A DNA stretch of 61,546 nt, taken from the NCBI GenBank assembly GCA_964639255.1, contig CAZXDP010000010.1:1-61546 (forward strand), written 5' to 3'. The DNA comes from NZQO01 sp964639255 (GTDB lineage: Bacteria; Bacteroidota; Bacteroidia; Flavobacteriales; Flavobacteriaceae). Positions 25,653 to 33,576 of the stretch are shown piece by piece; position 1 is the stretch's first letter, and each line of letters starts with the position of its first letter. The notes under the pieces are model-generated. The model had not been told where the DNA came from. It did not search any database and saw only the letters and a program-made list of their open reading frames with translations. The position numbers were made by a program, and so were the translations under genes.

Positions 25653-26525
25653 TTAGGAAAGGTGTTTTTGTGCCTTATAGGACGAGCGCACCAAAGCACC
25701 ACTTTCCACGTGGCGGAAGCCTAAGGAAAGACCTATTTCTTCGTATTTCTTAAATTGCTCGGGCGTAATGAACTCCTTCACTTGTAGGTGCTTTTTGGAG
25801 GGTTGCAAATACTGTCCTATGGTAACAATATCCAATTGTACTGCGCGTAGATCTTCCAACGTCTGTATTACCTCGGCTTCGGTTTCGCCCAGTCCCAACA
25901 CAATCCCACTTTTCGTGCGCTGTATCCCTTGATCTTTTAGATAACGGAGCACTTCAAGGCTTCGTTCGTATTTCGCCTGTATGCGAACCTCGCGGGTAAG
26001 GCGTTTCACGGTTTCCATATTGTGCGACACCACTTCGGGCCGTACCGTGATAATACGGTCTATATGCCGCGTAATGCCTTGAAAATCTGGAATCAAAGTT
26101 TCCAAGGTTGTTTCAGGATTCATACGGCGTATCGCCTTTACGGTTTCAGCCCATATTATGGAGCCCATATCCTTTAAATCGTCGCGATCTACCGAGGTAA
26201 TTACGGCATGCTTTATGTCCATTAACTTTATGGACCGAGCTACTTTCTCCGGCTCGTCCCAATCTACCGTTTCGGGCCGGCCGGTCTTCACTCCGCAGAA
26301 TCCGCAGGAGCGTGTGCAGATGTTGCCCAAGATCATAAAGGTGGCAGTGCCCTCGGTCCAGCATTCGCCCATATTGGGACAGCTGCCAGAGGTACAGATA
26401 GTATGTAGATCGTATTTATCCACCAAGCTTCGCAGCTCGGTATATTTTTTTCCGGTAGGCAATTTAACCCGCAACCATTTGGGTTTTGGTGCCGGCTTTT
26501 TTGTTTCGAGGGTCGCTGTGCTCAT
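25653..26525 (-). CDS. lipA: lipoyl synthase
   Basis: A 290-residue radical-SAM enzyme. The auxiliary cluster motif CX4CX5C is at C44, C49 and C55, the radical-SAM CX3CX2C motif at C70, C74 and C77 (NICTRSCGFCGV). It inserts two sulfurs into octanoyl groups on lipoyl domains. LplA is encoded at the left end of this window; no lipB is seen. A TAnnTTTG box lies only 7 bases before the ATG. Confidence 0.97.
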   Translation of the reverse strand: MSTATLETKKPAPKPKWLRVKLPTGKKYTELRSLVDKYDLHTICTSGSCPNMGECWTEGTATFMILGNICTRSCGFCGVKTGRPETVDWDEPEKVARSIKLMDIKHAVITSVDRDDLKDMGSIIWAETVKAIRRMNPETTLETLIPDFQGITRHIDRIITVRPEVVSHNMETVKRLTREVRIQAKYERSLEVLRYLKDQGIQRTKSGIVLGLGETEAEVIQTLEDLRAVQLDIVTIGQYLQPSKKHLQVKEFITPEQFKKYEEIGLSLGFRHVESGALVRSSYKAQKHLS

Positions 26526-26532
26526 AGATGCG

Positions 26533-26540
26533 CAAAGATA
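26533..26540 (-). promoter_or_regulatory. TAnnTTTG box immediately upstream of lipA
   Basis: On the minus strand it reads TATCTTTG and ends 7 bases before the lipA ATG. Transcription from it would give a leaderless or nearly leaderless mRNA. The region 26541-26677 holds nothing else I can support. Confidence 0.55.
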
Positions 26541-26677
26541 CTAATATTTACAATGAAATGGAATGGCTGGTCCACATCAAAAAAGGCCCGCCCTGCTATT
26601 CCGAATGCAGTTTTTTCAGAGTTGTCGAAGTGAATTCTATTACCGCAACTAAAAAAATCATTGGCTACCTAAGGGAG

Positions 26678-27247
26678 CTATCGATCTTGCGTGATCAATT
26701 CCGAAAGCAATTTTCTGGCCCGTAGCAAACGTACCTTCACATTGTTGAGGGGCTCTTCAAGCGTATTTGAAATTTCGTTATAGCTCATTTCCCGAAAATA
26801 GCGCAAATTGATTACTTCCTGATAATGTGGTTTGAGCTGTTTGATATAGCGCAGCAGTTCAGCAAGATTTTGTTCAGTAATCAATTTGTCTTCGGGCGAT
26901 GGGGATGCATCTGCCAATCGTTGCACCTGCTCGTCGCTAGTAGTGGTGGTATTTTGGTATAAGGTCGCGTTTTTGCGACGGCTGCGGTCAATCTGTATGT
27001 TCTTCGAGATCGCCACAAGCCAAGTGCCGAATGCGGCCAAATTGGCGTCGAAAGAGTCTATATTATCGAATGCTTTGGAAAAGGTTTCAATAGTAATGTC
27101 TTCGGCCTCATATTCATCTTTCACCCGTTTTAACTGAAAACCATATACCTCGTTCCAGTAGGTATCCAGAAGAAAGCTGAAGGCACCCTGTTTTCCTTGT
27201 TTTGCATTCTCTATATGTTTGGTAATATGAGTTTTATCTATTTCCAA
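26678..27247 (-). CDS. ECF-type RNA polymerase sigma factor
   Basis: A 189-residue sigma-70 family protein. Region 2 is visible as AEDITIETFSKAFDNIDSF and FGTWLVAISKNIQIDRSRR, and region 4 as LKPHYQEVINLRYFREMSYN with NNVKVRLLRARKLL. No ATG fits the N-terminus, and the upstream part of the frame reads through glycosyltransferase sequence. The best start is TTG 27247, which lies inside the last codons of the upstream glycosyltransferase gene (10-base overlap). This suggests translational coupling. No anti-sigma gene is adjacent. Target genes unknown. Confidence 0.85.
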   Translation of the reverse strand: MEIDKTHITKHIENAKQGKQGAFSFLLDTYWNEVYGFQLKRVKDEYEAEDITIETFSKAFDNIDSFDANLAAFGTWLVAISKNIQIDRSRRKNATLYQNTTTTSDEQVQRLADASPSPEDKLITEQNLAELLRYIKQLKPHYQEVINLRYFREMSYNEISNTLEEPLNNVKVRLLRARKLLSELITQDR

Positions 27248-28332
27248 CGAGAGTTTTTTGAATTGCTGCCGGAAATAAAGATACTCAATTGTAGGTACAC
27301 TAAAAACAATTCTAGTAATGGTAACCAGGGCAATAGATCTTCCTCTCTTAATTTTTTGAAGCCTTTTGCCAAGGTGCCAAACTGTATCGCCAGTCGTAGA
27401 ATAATAATCGCGAGCGCTATGCGCCAGTCTGAAAACCAAAGGGCTAGTACTGCCAAGGGCCAAAAAAGAACGTTTGCGATGGCATATATGGTAAGTGCGA
27501 TTCTGTGTTGCGGTTTGTAACGAGACGCGGTGGTAAAGTGTCTTTTTTTCTGCCTAAACCATTCGCTCCAAGATTTTTTGGGTACCGAATAGGTGAACGC
27601 TTCTTCAAGATAGCATATCTCGGTATTGAGCGAGGTAGCAGCTTCGTTTACAAACAAGTCATCGTCGCCAGAAGGAATTTTAATATGTGACATAAACCCT
27701 TTTTTCTCGTAGAAGAGATGGCTGGTATAGGCCAAGTTTCGGCCTACCCCCATATAGGGAGTGCCCACTTTGGCGTAGGCAAAGTATTGAATGGCGGTCA
27801 TTGTGGTCTCGAAGCGTATCAGCCTGTTGAGGAAACCCGGTATTTTTTGATATGCACCGTAGCCCAGTACCAGTTGCTTCTCATTTTGCAAGCGTGTTAC
27901 CATCTGTCCCAACCACTGGGGCGATGCTGGCCGACAATCGGCATCGGTAAAGATAAGGGTAGTATTTACCGCGCGTTTAATACCTAACGTTAGGGCGTAT
28001 TTTTTATTGGCCCAAAAGGCTTCGTTGTTCTTTACCTGAACCACCTTAACCCGTGGATCCTTTTCGGTAAAAGCTTCCATGATGTCTGGGGTTTCGTCTA
28101 TGGAAGCATCGTTGATGAGAATAAGCTCAAAATCTGGATACTGCTGTTGCAACCAGAGGGGAATGTTCTCTTGAAGATTATGAGCCTCATTTTTAGCGCA
28201 AACAATGAGTGAAACGGGATGCGAGGGTGTAGGCTTCATCACATCTGGCGGAAGCATCGTAAATCGCGTGAACAGCAGGTAATAGGCCAAGTTGACAAGT
28301 GCGACTATGGCCAATACGTACAGTAAAACCAT
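27238..28332 (-). CDS. family 2 glycosyltransferase, membrane-associated
   Basis: A 364-residue GT2 protein. An N-terminal membrane helix (VLLYVLAIVALVNLAYYLL) precedes the GT-A domain: VSLIVCAKNEAHNLQENI, LILINDASIDETPDI, the metal-binding FTDADCRP, and SGDDDLFVNE. Two C-terminal membrane segments follow. It probably builds an extracellular or envelope polysaccharide or glycolipid; the sugar is unknown. The sigma factor gene overlaps its 3' end. Confidence 0.9.
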   Translation of the reverse strand: MVLLYVLAIVALVNLAYYLLFTRFTMLPPDVMKPTPSHPVSLIVCAKNEAHNLQENIPLWLQQQYPDFELILINDASIDETPDIMEAFTEKDPRVKVVQVKNNEAFWANKKYALTLGIKRAVNTTLIFTDADCRPASPQWLGQMVTRLQNEKQLVLGYGAYQKIPGFLNRLIRFETTMTAIQYFAYAKVGTPYMGVGRNLAYTSHLFYEKKGFMSHIKIPSGDDDLFVNEAATSLNTEICYLEEAFTYSVPKKSWSEWFRQKKRHFTTASRYKPQHRIALTIYAIANVLFWPLAVLALWFSDWRIALAIIILRLAIQFGTLAKGFKKLREEDLLPWLPLLELFLVYLQLSIFISGSNSKNSRWK

Positions 28333-28435
28333 ATTAGCGTCGTACTATTGCGGTGAATGTTTTTGAAGAAGAATACGTGGTAGGGTGGTATTTTCTATTC
28401 ATAGGCACGGGAGCAAGGCAAATGTTTCGATGGGA

Positions 28436-28642
28436 CTAGTTTTGATGCGCCTGCTCGGTACAGTTCTCGAACTGGTCTGGCGTTTTTCCGCAGAAACCGC
28501 ACGCATCTCCCTCTTTGTTGAGGAATGGGTTTTGGCTGGCACAGGTTCCAGCAAATTTGCCATCCTTTTTCGCCCATAATTTAATGGCAATTCCCGCAAC
28601 GGCCAACAACAATAGAAATAAGGTGATTATTAGAATTCCCAT
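28436..28642 (-). CDS. 68-residue membrane-anchored protein with four cysteines
   Basis: One N-terminal membrane helix (residues ~3-23) is followed by a ~45-residue tail with C34, C48, C51 and C61 (GDACGFCGK). A CxxC with two other cysteines could bind zinc or a cluster, or form disulfides. A perfect TAnnTTTG box lies 17 bases upstream, which supports it as a real gene. Other frames over the same bases were rejected. Function unknown. Confidence 0.72.
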   Translation of the reverse strand: MGILIITLFLLLLAVAGIAIKLWAKKDGKFAGTCASQNPFLNKEGDACGFCGKTPDQFENCTEQAHQN

Positions 28643-28659
28643 AATACTATTTTAGATTG

Positions 28660-28667
28660 CAAAAATA
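28660..28667 (-). promoter_or_regulatory. TAnnTTTG box of the small cysteine membrane protein
   Basis: It reads TATTTTTG on the minus strand, 17 bases upstream of the ATG at 28642. Confidence 0.5.
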
Positions 28668-28731
28668 CAACCTTTCTTGCGTATACCGTGAGATTTTGGT
28701 TAATTTTAGCCATTGTAAAATTAAATTGTAC

Positions 28732-29349
28732 ATGATGAGAAACAGCCGTCTTTCCACCTATGCTTTCTTGGCCGTCTTAACTCTCGCAGCCTGTAAGAAC
28801 GAGGCGGAAGCTCCAGCCGAAACCCAGGAGGCCAAGCCTAATAACATCGAAGTCCCTAGACCTGAAAAAAAACCGCTTACTGAAGAGGATAAGGAAATTT
28901 TGGGCAGCGTAATGATGAAACTAATGTCTACCCCCGAGGCTAAGCCTTTTGTGAGCGCTATGGTTACGGTCCAGCTTACCGATGTGCTTTCAAAGGAAGA
29001 AGGGCCTTATACGGTCTTTGCTCCTACGGCTGCAGCTTTCGATTCGATCCCCGAGGCGCGGCGCAAATCGCTTTTCAATCAAACAAATAAAGAGCAGCTC
29101 GCCGCACTGTTGAAATCGCATATCGTAAAAGGAACTGTTTCTACGGCCGATTTGGTACAGGAAATAAAAACACGCGGTTCGTACGGAATGAAGACGTTGG
29201 CAGGCACCACCCTAACAGCGATGAAGGAGGGAACAACATTGTATCTGAAAAATGAAAATGGTGTTTCAGCCACAATAGGCAAGTCTGATATACAGGGAAA
29301 TAACGGCACTGTTCATTTGGTCGATGCCGTGTTACTTAGCTCTAATTAA
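28732..29349 (+). CDS. fasciclin-domain lipoprotein
   Basis: A 205-residue protein. The lipoprotein signal ends FLAVLTLAAC, followed by an Ala/Glu/Pro-rich linker and one fasciclin (FAS1) domain from about residue 60. FAS1 landmarks are YTVFAPTAAAFDSIP, LLKSHIVKGTV and NGTVHLVDAVLL. FAS1 domains mediate adhesion. The real start is one of the adjacent ATGs at 28732 and 28735, not the open frame at 28657. The 3' end overlaps convergent murB by 4 bases. Confidence 0.9.
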   Translation: MMRNSRLSTYAFLAVLTLAACKNEAEAPAETQEAKPNNIEVPRPEKKPLTEEDKEILGSVMMKLMSTPEAKPFVSAMVTVQLTDVLSKEEGPYTVFAPTAAAFDSIPEARRKSLFNQTNKEQLAALLKSHIVKGTVSTADLVQEIKTRGSYGMKTLAGTTLTAMKEGTTLYLKNENGVSATIGKSDIQGNNGTVHLVDAVLLSSN

Positions 29350-30359
29350 AGCACATTCACTTCGGGCTCTATGTATATTCCGAAGATATCTTGTACGGTA
29401 CGCTGAATTTTCAAGGCTAAATTCCACAGCTCCGGGCCAGTGGCATTTCCGTGGTTCACCAATACCAAGGCCTGGTTTTTATGCACCCCTGCATCTCCTT
29501 CTCGGTAGCCCTTAAAACCGGCCTTCTCGATGAGCCATCCTGCGGGGATTTTAAATTCTGAAGCAGAAACTTCGTAAAATGGAGCTTCTGGAAATTGCGA
29601 CCTGAATTCTTGAAATTCCGAGGCATTTAAGACAGGATTCTTGAAAAAGCTACCGCTGTTCCCCAATTTTTTAGGATCGGGCAGCTTAGATTGCCGTATC
29701 GCGATCACTGCTTCAGAAACATCGGCAATGGTTGGATTGGTTTTTTGTCGTTTTTCCAGTTCCGCCTGAATGGCCCCATATCCCGTATTCAGTATATGAT
29801 CTTTTGATTTCAACAGAAATTGAACGCTGGTAATCACATATGCTCCCTTGGCTTCATTCTTGAAAATAGAGTCGCGATAACCGAACTGACACTCTTCCTT
29901 AGAAAATTCACGTTCCTCCAAGGTAGCGATGTGAATCGCACGGCACGAAACGAAGGTGTCTTTAAGCTCTACCCCGTAGGCACCAATATTTTGTATAGGG
30001 GCCGTACCCACGTTACCAGGTATCAAGCTCAGGTTTTCCAGGCCACCATAGCCGTGGTCGATGCAATAACGTACAAACTCGTGCCAGTTCTCTCCCGCTT
30101 GCGCTGTGACCAACACCTGGTTTTGACCCACTGGCTCTACCGCGATGCCTTTTAAAGCGATGTGGATTACCAAAGCATCTATATTTTCGGTAAGCAGCAT
30201 ATTGCTGCCCCCTCCCAGAATAAATTTCTTAGGGTGATGCGTAGAGGCCAGGGCCTGCTTTAGCTCGGAAACTGTGTGAACCGACACGAAGTATCGGGCA
30301 GTACTCTCAATACCAAAGGTGTTGAATTCTTTGAGCGATTTGTGTTCCTCGAAGCGCAT
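29346..30359 (-). CDS. murB: UDP-N-acetylmuramate dehydrogenase
   Basis: A 337-residue MurB of the long (type I) form. FAD-binding segments ILGGGSNMLL and LIPGNVGTAPIQNIGAYGVE are clear, as is LGNSGSFFKNPV with the catalytic serine and the C-terminal EPEVNVL with glutamate. It reduces UDP-GlcNAc-enolpyruvate to UDP-MurNAc for peptidoglycan. Its ATG shares a base with the upstream aminotransferase stop (TAATG), so the two are translationally coupled. Confidence 0.96.
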   Translation of the reverse strand: MRFEEHKSLKEFNTFGIESTARYFVSVHTVSELKQALASTHHPKKFILGGGSNMLLTENIDALVIHIALKGIAVEPVGQNQVLVTAQAGENWHEFVRYCIDHGYGGLENLSLIPGNVGTAPIQNIGAYGVELKDTFVSCRAIHIATLEEREFSKEECQFGYRDSIFKNEAKGAYVITSVQFLLKSKDHILNTGYGAIQAELEKRQKTNPTIADVSEAVIAIRQSKLPDPKKLGNSGSFFKNPVLNASEFQEFRSQFPEAPFYEVSASEFKIPAGWLIEKAGFKGYREGDAGVHKNQALVLVNHGNATGPELWNLALKIQRTVQDIFGIYIEPEVNVL

Positions 30360-31549
30360 TAACCGGAATAGGCTTCAAGTCCTTTTCTCAAAATATGCAC
30401 GGCCTCAATAAGGCTTTCCTTTTTAAGCACATAAGCGATTCGCACTTGGTTCTTCCCAACTCCCTCGCTCGAATAGAACCCAGCGGCGGGCGCCACCATT
30501 ACGGTTTTTCCGTCAACATCAAAACTTTCAAGCAACCACTGGGCAAAATCGTCGCTATTGGACACGGGAAGTTCCACGATGCAATAAAATGCCCCCTTGG
30601 GCACTCCTACTTTCACTCCTGGAATTTTCTTAAGTTCAGAGATGAGGGTATCGCGCCGGTCTTGATATTCTGAAATCACCTCGTCGAAATAACTTTGTGG
30701 GGTTTGAAGCGCGGCCTCGCTTGCAATTTGGGCGAAGGTGGGCGGACTTAATCTAGCCTGTGCGAATTTCAATGCCGTGGTCATTACCTCCTTGTTCTTA
30801 CTCACAAGGCACCCTATGCGGGCCCCGCACATACTGTAACGCTTGGAAACAGAGTCGATAATGATTCCGTAGGGTTCCATGCCATCTTCCTGTAGAATGG
30901 AATAGTGCTCCAAGCCATCATAGACAAACTCTCGGTATACCTCGTCGGCCACAAGGAAGAGATCGTGTTTTTTTACAATTTCTGCCAGTTTCTTGATTTC
31001 CTCTCGGGAATACAAGTAGCCGGTTGGATTACCGGGATTGCAAATCAATATCGCCTTGGTCTTCGGTGTTATGAGCTTTTCAAATTCAGAAATGGGCGGT
31101 AGCGCAAAGTTGTCCTCGATCTTCGATATCACAGGCACGATTTTCACTCCTGAAGCCGTAGCGAAACCGTTGTAATTGGCATAGAATGGTTCGGGTATGA
31201 TAATCTCGTCGCCCGTATCGGCAATGCTCCCCATAGCAAACAAAAGCGCTTCGCTGCCACCGGTAGTGACGATGATGTCATTAGCCTCAACCGGGATATT
31301 ATTCTTCTTGTAATAATCGGCAATTTTCACGCGGTACCCTTCAGATCCTTCGGAACGGGTATAGGCCAAAATCTCCAACGAGTGCAGCGCCACCGCGTCC
31401 ATGGCAATTTGAGGCGATTTAATATCGGGTTGTCCAATGTTAAGGTGGTATACGGTTTTCTTTGCTTGATAGGCTTTCTCTGCATACGGAACCAATTTCC
31501 TGATGGGCGATTCCGGCATATGCTGGCCTTTTTGAGATACTGAAGGCAT
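30359..31549 (-). CDS. class I pyridoxal-phosphate aminotransferase
   Basis: A 396-residue PLP aminotransferase of the aspartate/aromatic type (fold I). Visible features: HLNIGQPDIKSP, TTGGSEALLFAMG, ICNPGNPTGYLYS, DEVYREF and the PLP-lysine SVSKRYSMCGARIG. Amino-acid specificity cannot be read from the sequence. It is coupled to murB by a TAATG overlap. An inverted repeat abuts the start codon on its 5' side. Confidence 0.92.
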   Translation of the reverse strand: MPSVSQKGQHMPESPIRKLVPYAEKAYQAKKTVYHLNIGQPDIKSPQIAMDAVALHSLEILAYTRSEGSEGYRVKIADYYKKNNIPVEANDIIVTTGGSEALLFAMGSIADTGDEIIIPEPFYANYNGFATASGVKIVPVISKIEDNFALPPISEFEKLITPKTKAILICNPGNPTGYLYSREEIKKLAEIVKKHDLFLVADEVYREFVYDGLEHYSILQEDGMEPYGIIIDSVSKRYSMCGARIGCLVSKNKEVMTTALKFAQARLSPPTFAQIASEAALQTPQSYFDEVISEYQDRRDTLISELKKIPGVKVGVPKGAFYCIVELPVSNSDDFAQWLLESFDVDGKTVMVAPAAGFYSSEGVGKNQVRIAYVLKKESLIEAVHILRKGLEAYSG

Positions 31550-31566
31550 AGGCTAAAATTTAGCCT
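31550..31566. repeat. inverted repeat abutting aminotransferase start
   Basis: AGGCTAAA and TTTAGCCT are perfect 8-bp arms around a single A, directly before the ATG (31549). With almost no loop it is more likely an operator than an RNA hairpin. Confidence 0.45.
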
Positions 31567-31648
31567 GCAAAGTTCTGAATAATATTTTATAAACCCATAG
31601 GGTTTAACGGTACATTGCCCAATTTTTTATATCTTCATAAGCAATAGT

Positions 31649-33010
31649 ATGAATAAGTGCAGCGCGGTTTTACTGGGATTTCTCCTTCTCGTTTTTGGGC
31701 TATACAACTCGGTTTATGCCCAAGGTGGATTTTCATTTCCCGAGGACATCACAAAAGATAAGCTACGCTTTCAACTGGTGAACAACTTGGTAGTGCTGCC
31801 AGTAACAGTGAACGGTACCGAGCTATCGTTTTTGCTCGACACTGGTGTAAGCTCCACATTGCTCTTCGGTCTTGCCGAAAACGACTCCCTCGAGCTAAAA
31901 AATGCCAATCCCGTGCAACTTATGGGGTTGGGCGAGGGCGGTACCATCAATGCGCTTAAGAGTGAAGGCAACATTATGACCGTGGGAAAGGCCGTCGACT
32001 CGCTGCATACCTTATACGTGGTTTTCGACCAGCAACTCAACTTCTCTACGCGTATGGGCATACCGGTGCACGGTATTATAGGGTATGAATTTTTTAAAAA
32101 GTTTGTGGTCGAGACACGCTATACCTCAAAAAAAATTCTATTTTCCACTTCAGAGCGGTACCGCTACCGGACTTGCAGAAGATGCGAAACATTACCGCTT
32201 AAGTTCGAGAGCAACAAACCGTACGTCGATGCCACAATACTGTTGCATTCAGGGGAAGAGGAAACAACCTTGCTAGTTGATAGTGGCTCTAGCGATGCGC
32301 TTTGGCTCTTTGAAGATGGAGGGCATCTCAAAGAATTTCCAAAGAATTATTTCAATGATTTTCTCGGAATGGGCCTTAGTGGCGATATCTTCGGAAAGCG
32401 CTCCCGCGTCCATTCCATCACATTGGGGTCGTTTACCCTTCAAGGCACAGGTGTTGCATTTCCCGATACAGCCGCTATGGCAAATATTCCATACACTTTA
32501 GACCGTGATGGGAGCCTGGGAGGGGAACTCTTGCGCCGATTTACAGTGGTGATGGACTATTCTAGAAAAACCATGCGACTGAAACCGAACAAGCATTTTG
32601 ATAGTCCGTTTTACTACAATATGAGCGGCCTTGTATTGGAGCATCAAGGTGTTGCTGTTGCCAAAGACGTCGCGGCGGTAAATCGGCAGTCAATTAGTGA
32701 TGTGCTAAATCGAAGTGATACCCAAAACTCTGCCCTGTCGGTGACCGATGTGCAGGTAAATCCGGTGTTCACTTTTATACTCGTGCCAAAATATGTAGTT
32801 GCCGAACTTAGGGAAGGTTCGCCTGCAGCCTTAGCGGGCATTGAGAAGGGCGATGAAGTAATAAGTATTAACGGGAAACCCGCTCACGGCTATAAGCTCT
32901 ATGAGCTGGTGGCGCTGTTTTCCTCAAAACCAGGAAAGGAAATTACGATGGAAGTATATCGAAATGGCGTACTTAGCAAACGAAGCTTTATCCTTCGAAA
33001 GCTACTATAA
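31649..33010 (+). CDS. secreted retropepsin-like aspartyl protease with PDZ domain
   Basis: A 453-residue exported protein. A signal peptide (to SVYAQ) is followed by two aspartyl-protease half-sites, SFLLDTGVSSTLL at about residue 60 and LLVDSGSSDALWLF at about residue 208, and a C-terminal PDZ domain (LREGSPAALAGIEKGDEVIS, INGKPAHG). The two D-T/S-G motifs in one chain resemble clan AA peptidases of the Bacteroidota. Substrates unknown; probably periplasmic or surface-exposed. It is convergent with the DUF1573 gene, with a hairpin between. Confidence 0.88.
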   Translation: MNKCSAVLLGFLLLVFGLYNSVYAQGGFSFPEDITKDKLRFQLVNNLVVLPVTVNGTELSFLLDTGVSSTLLFGLAENDSLELKNANPVQLMGLGEGGTINALKSEGNIMTVGKAVDSLHTLYVVFDQQLNFSTRMGIPVHGIIGYEFFKKFVVETRYTSKKILFSTSERYRYRTCRRCETLPLKFESNKPYVDATILLHSGEEETTLLVDSGSSDALWLFEDGGHLKEFPKNYFNDFLGMGLSGDIFGKRSRVHSITLGSFTLQGTGVAFPDTAAMANIPYTLDRDGSLGGELLRRFTVVMDYSRKTMRLKPNKHFDSPFYYNMSGLVLEHQGVAVAKDVAAVNRQSISDVLNRSDTQNSALSVTDVQVNPVFTFILVPKYVVAELREGSPAALAGIEKGDEVISINGKPAHGYKLYELVALFSSKPGKEITMEVYRNGVLSKRSFILRKLL

Positions 33011-33036
33011 AAAAGCCCCAGTTTCCCGGGGCTTTT
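33011..33036. terminator. bidirectional hairpin terminator
   Basis: Stem AAAAGCCCC / GGGGCTTTT starts right at the protease stop codon. The T-run is four bases on the plus strand and six on the minus, so it can serve both convergent genes. Confidence 0.85.
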
Positions 33037-33053
33037 CAATCTTTACTCTTTTT

Positions 33054-33449
33054 CTATTTTGTTTTCTCCAAGACGCTTTTGTCATCGGCTATAACCTCGC
33101 CTTTAATCTTAAGAACCTTAACAGCCTCATCGGCATTGGAGTAGACCGTAACCGTTTTGCGTATAGGGCCCGGTCTGTTGGTATCGTATTTCACCTCTAT
33201 AGAGCTAGAAGCACCGGCTGCAATGGGGGCTTCGGGCTTCTTGGGTACGGTGCAACCACAGCTGGACTTTACATCGGTAATGACCAAGGGTTGGTCGCCA
33301 ACATTGGTGAACTCAAACACCCGTACGCCATCGCTTCCCTTTGCGATGGTTCCATAGTCTATGGTTTCAGTCTTAAACTGGAATTTGGCCTGTGCATTTG
33401 CTGCAAATCCAACAAAAGCTATCAGGGCAATTACTGCTAATTTTTTCAT
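33054..33449 (-). CDS. exported DUF1573 protein
   Basis: A 131-residue protein with a signal peptide (MKKLAVIALIAFVGFAANAQ) and one DUF1573 Ig-like beta-sandwich domain: FKTETIDYGTIAKGSDGVR, ITDVKSSCGCTVPKKPEAPI, and RKTVTVYSNADEAV. These short proteins are numerous in Bacteroidota; the conserved SCGCT is present. Function unknown, probably periplasmic. Confidence 0.93.
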   Translation of the reverse strand: MKKLAVIALIAFVGFAANAQAKFQFKTETIDYGTIAKGSDGVRVFEFTNVGDQPLVITDVKSSCGCTVPKKPEAPIAAGASSSIEVKYDTNRPGPIRKTVTVYSNADEAVKVLKIKGEVIADDKSVLEKTK

Positions 33450-33538
33450 ATTTTCAAAATTTAAGAATAGCTAAAGTAAGTATCTTTCTTACAAACTGCA
33501 AAATAAGTTATCCACTTTTATAATCTTGCCAATATACC

Positions 33539-33546
33539 TACTTTTG
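33539..33546 (+). promoter_or_regulatory. TAnnTTTG box of valS
   Basis: It reads TACTTTTG and ends 30 bases before the valS ATG at 33577. It also shows that the open frame from 33526 is not the real start. Confidence 0.55.
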
Positions 33547-33576
33547 CACATTACTTTTCAAAAACCAGACCAAACT

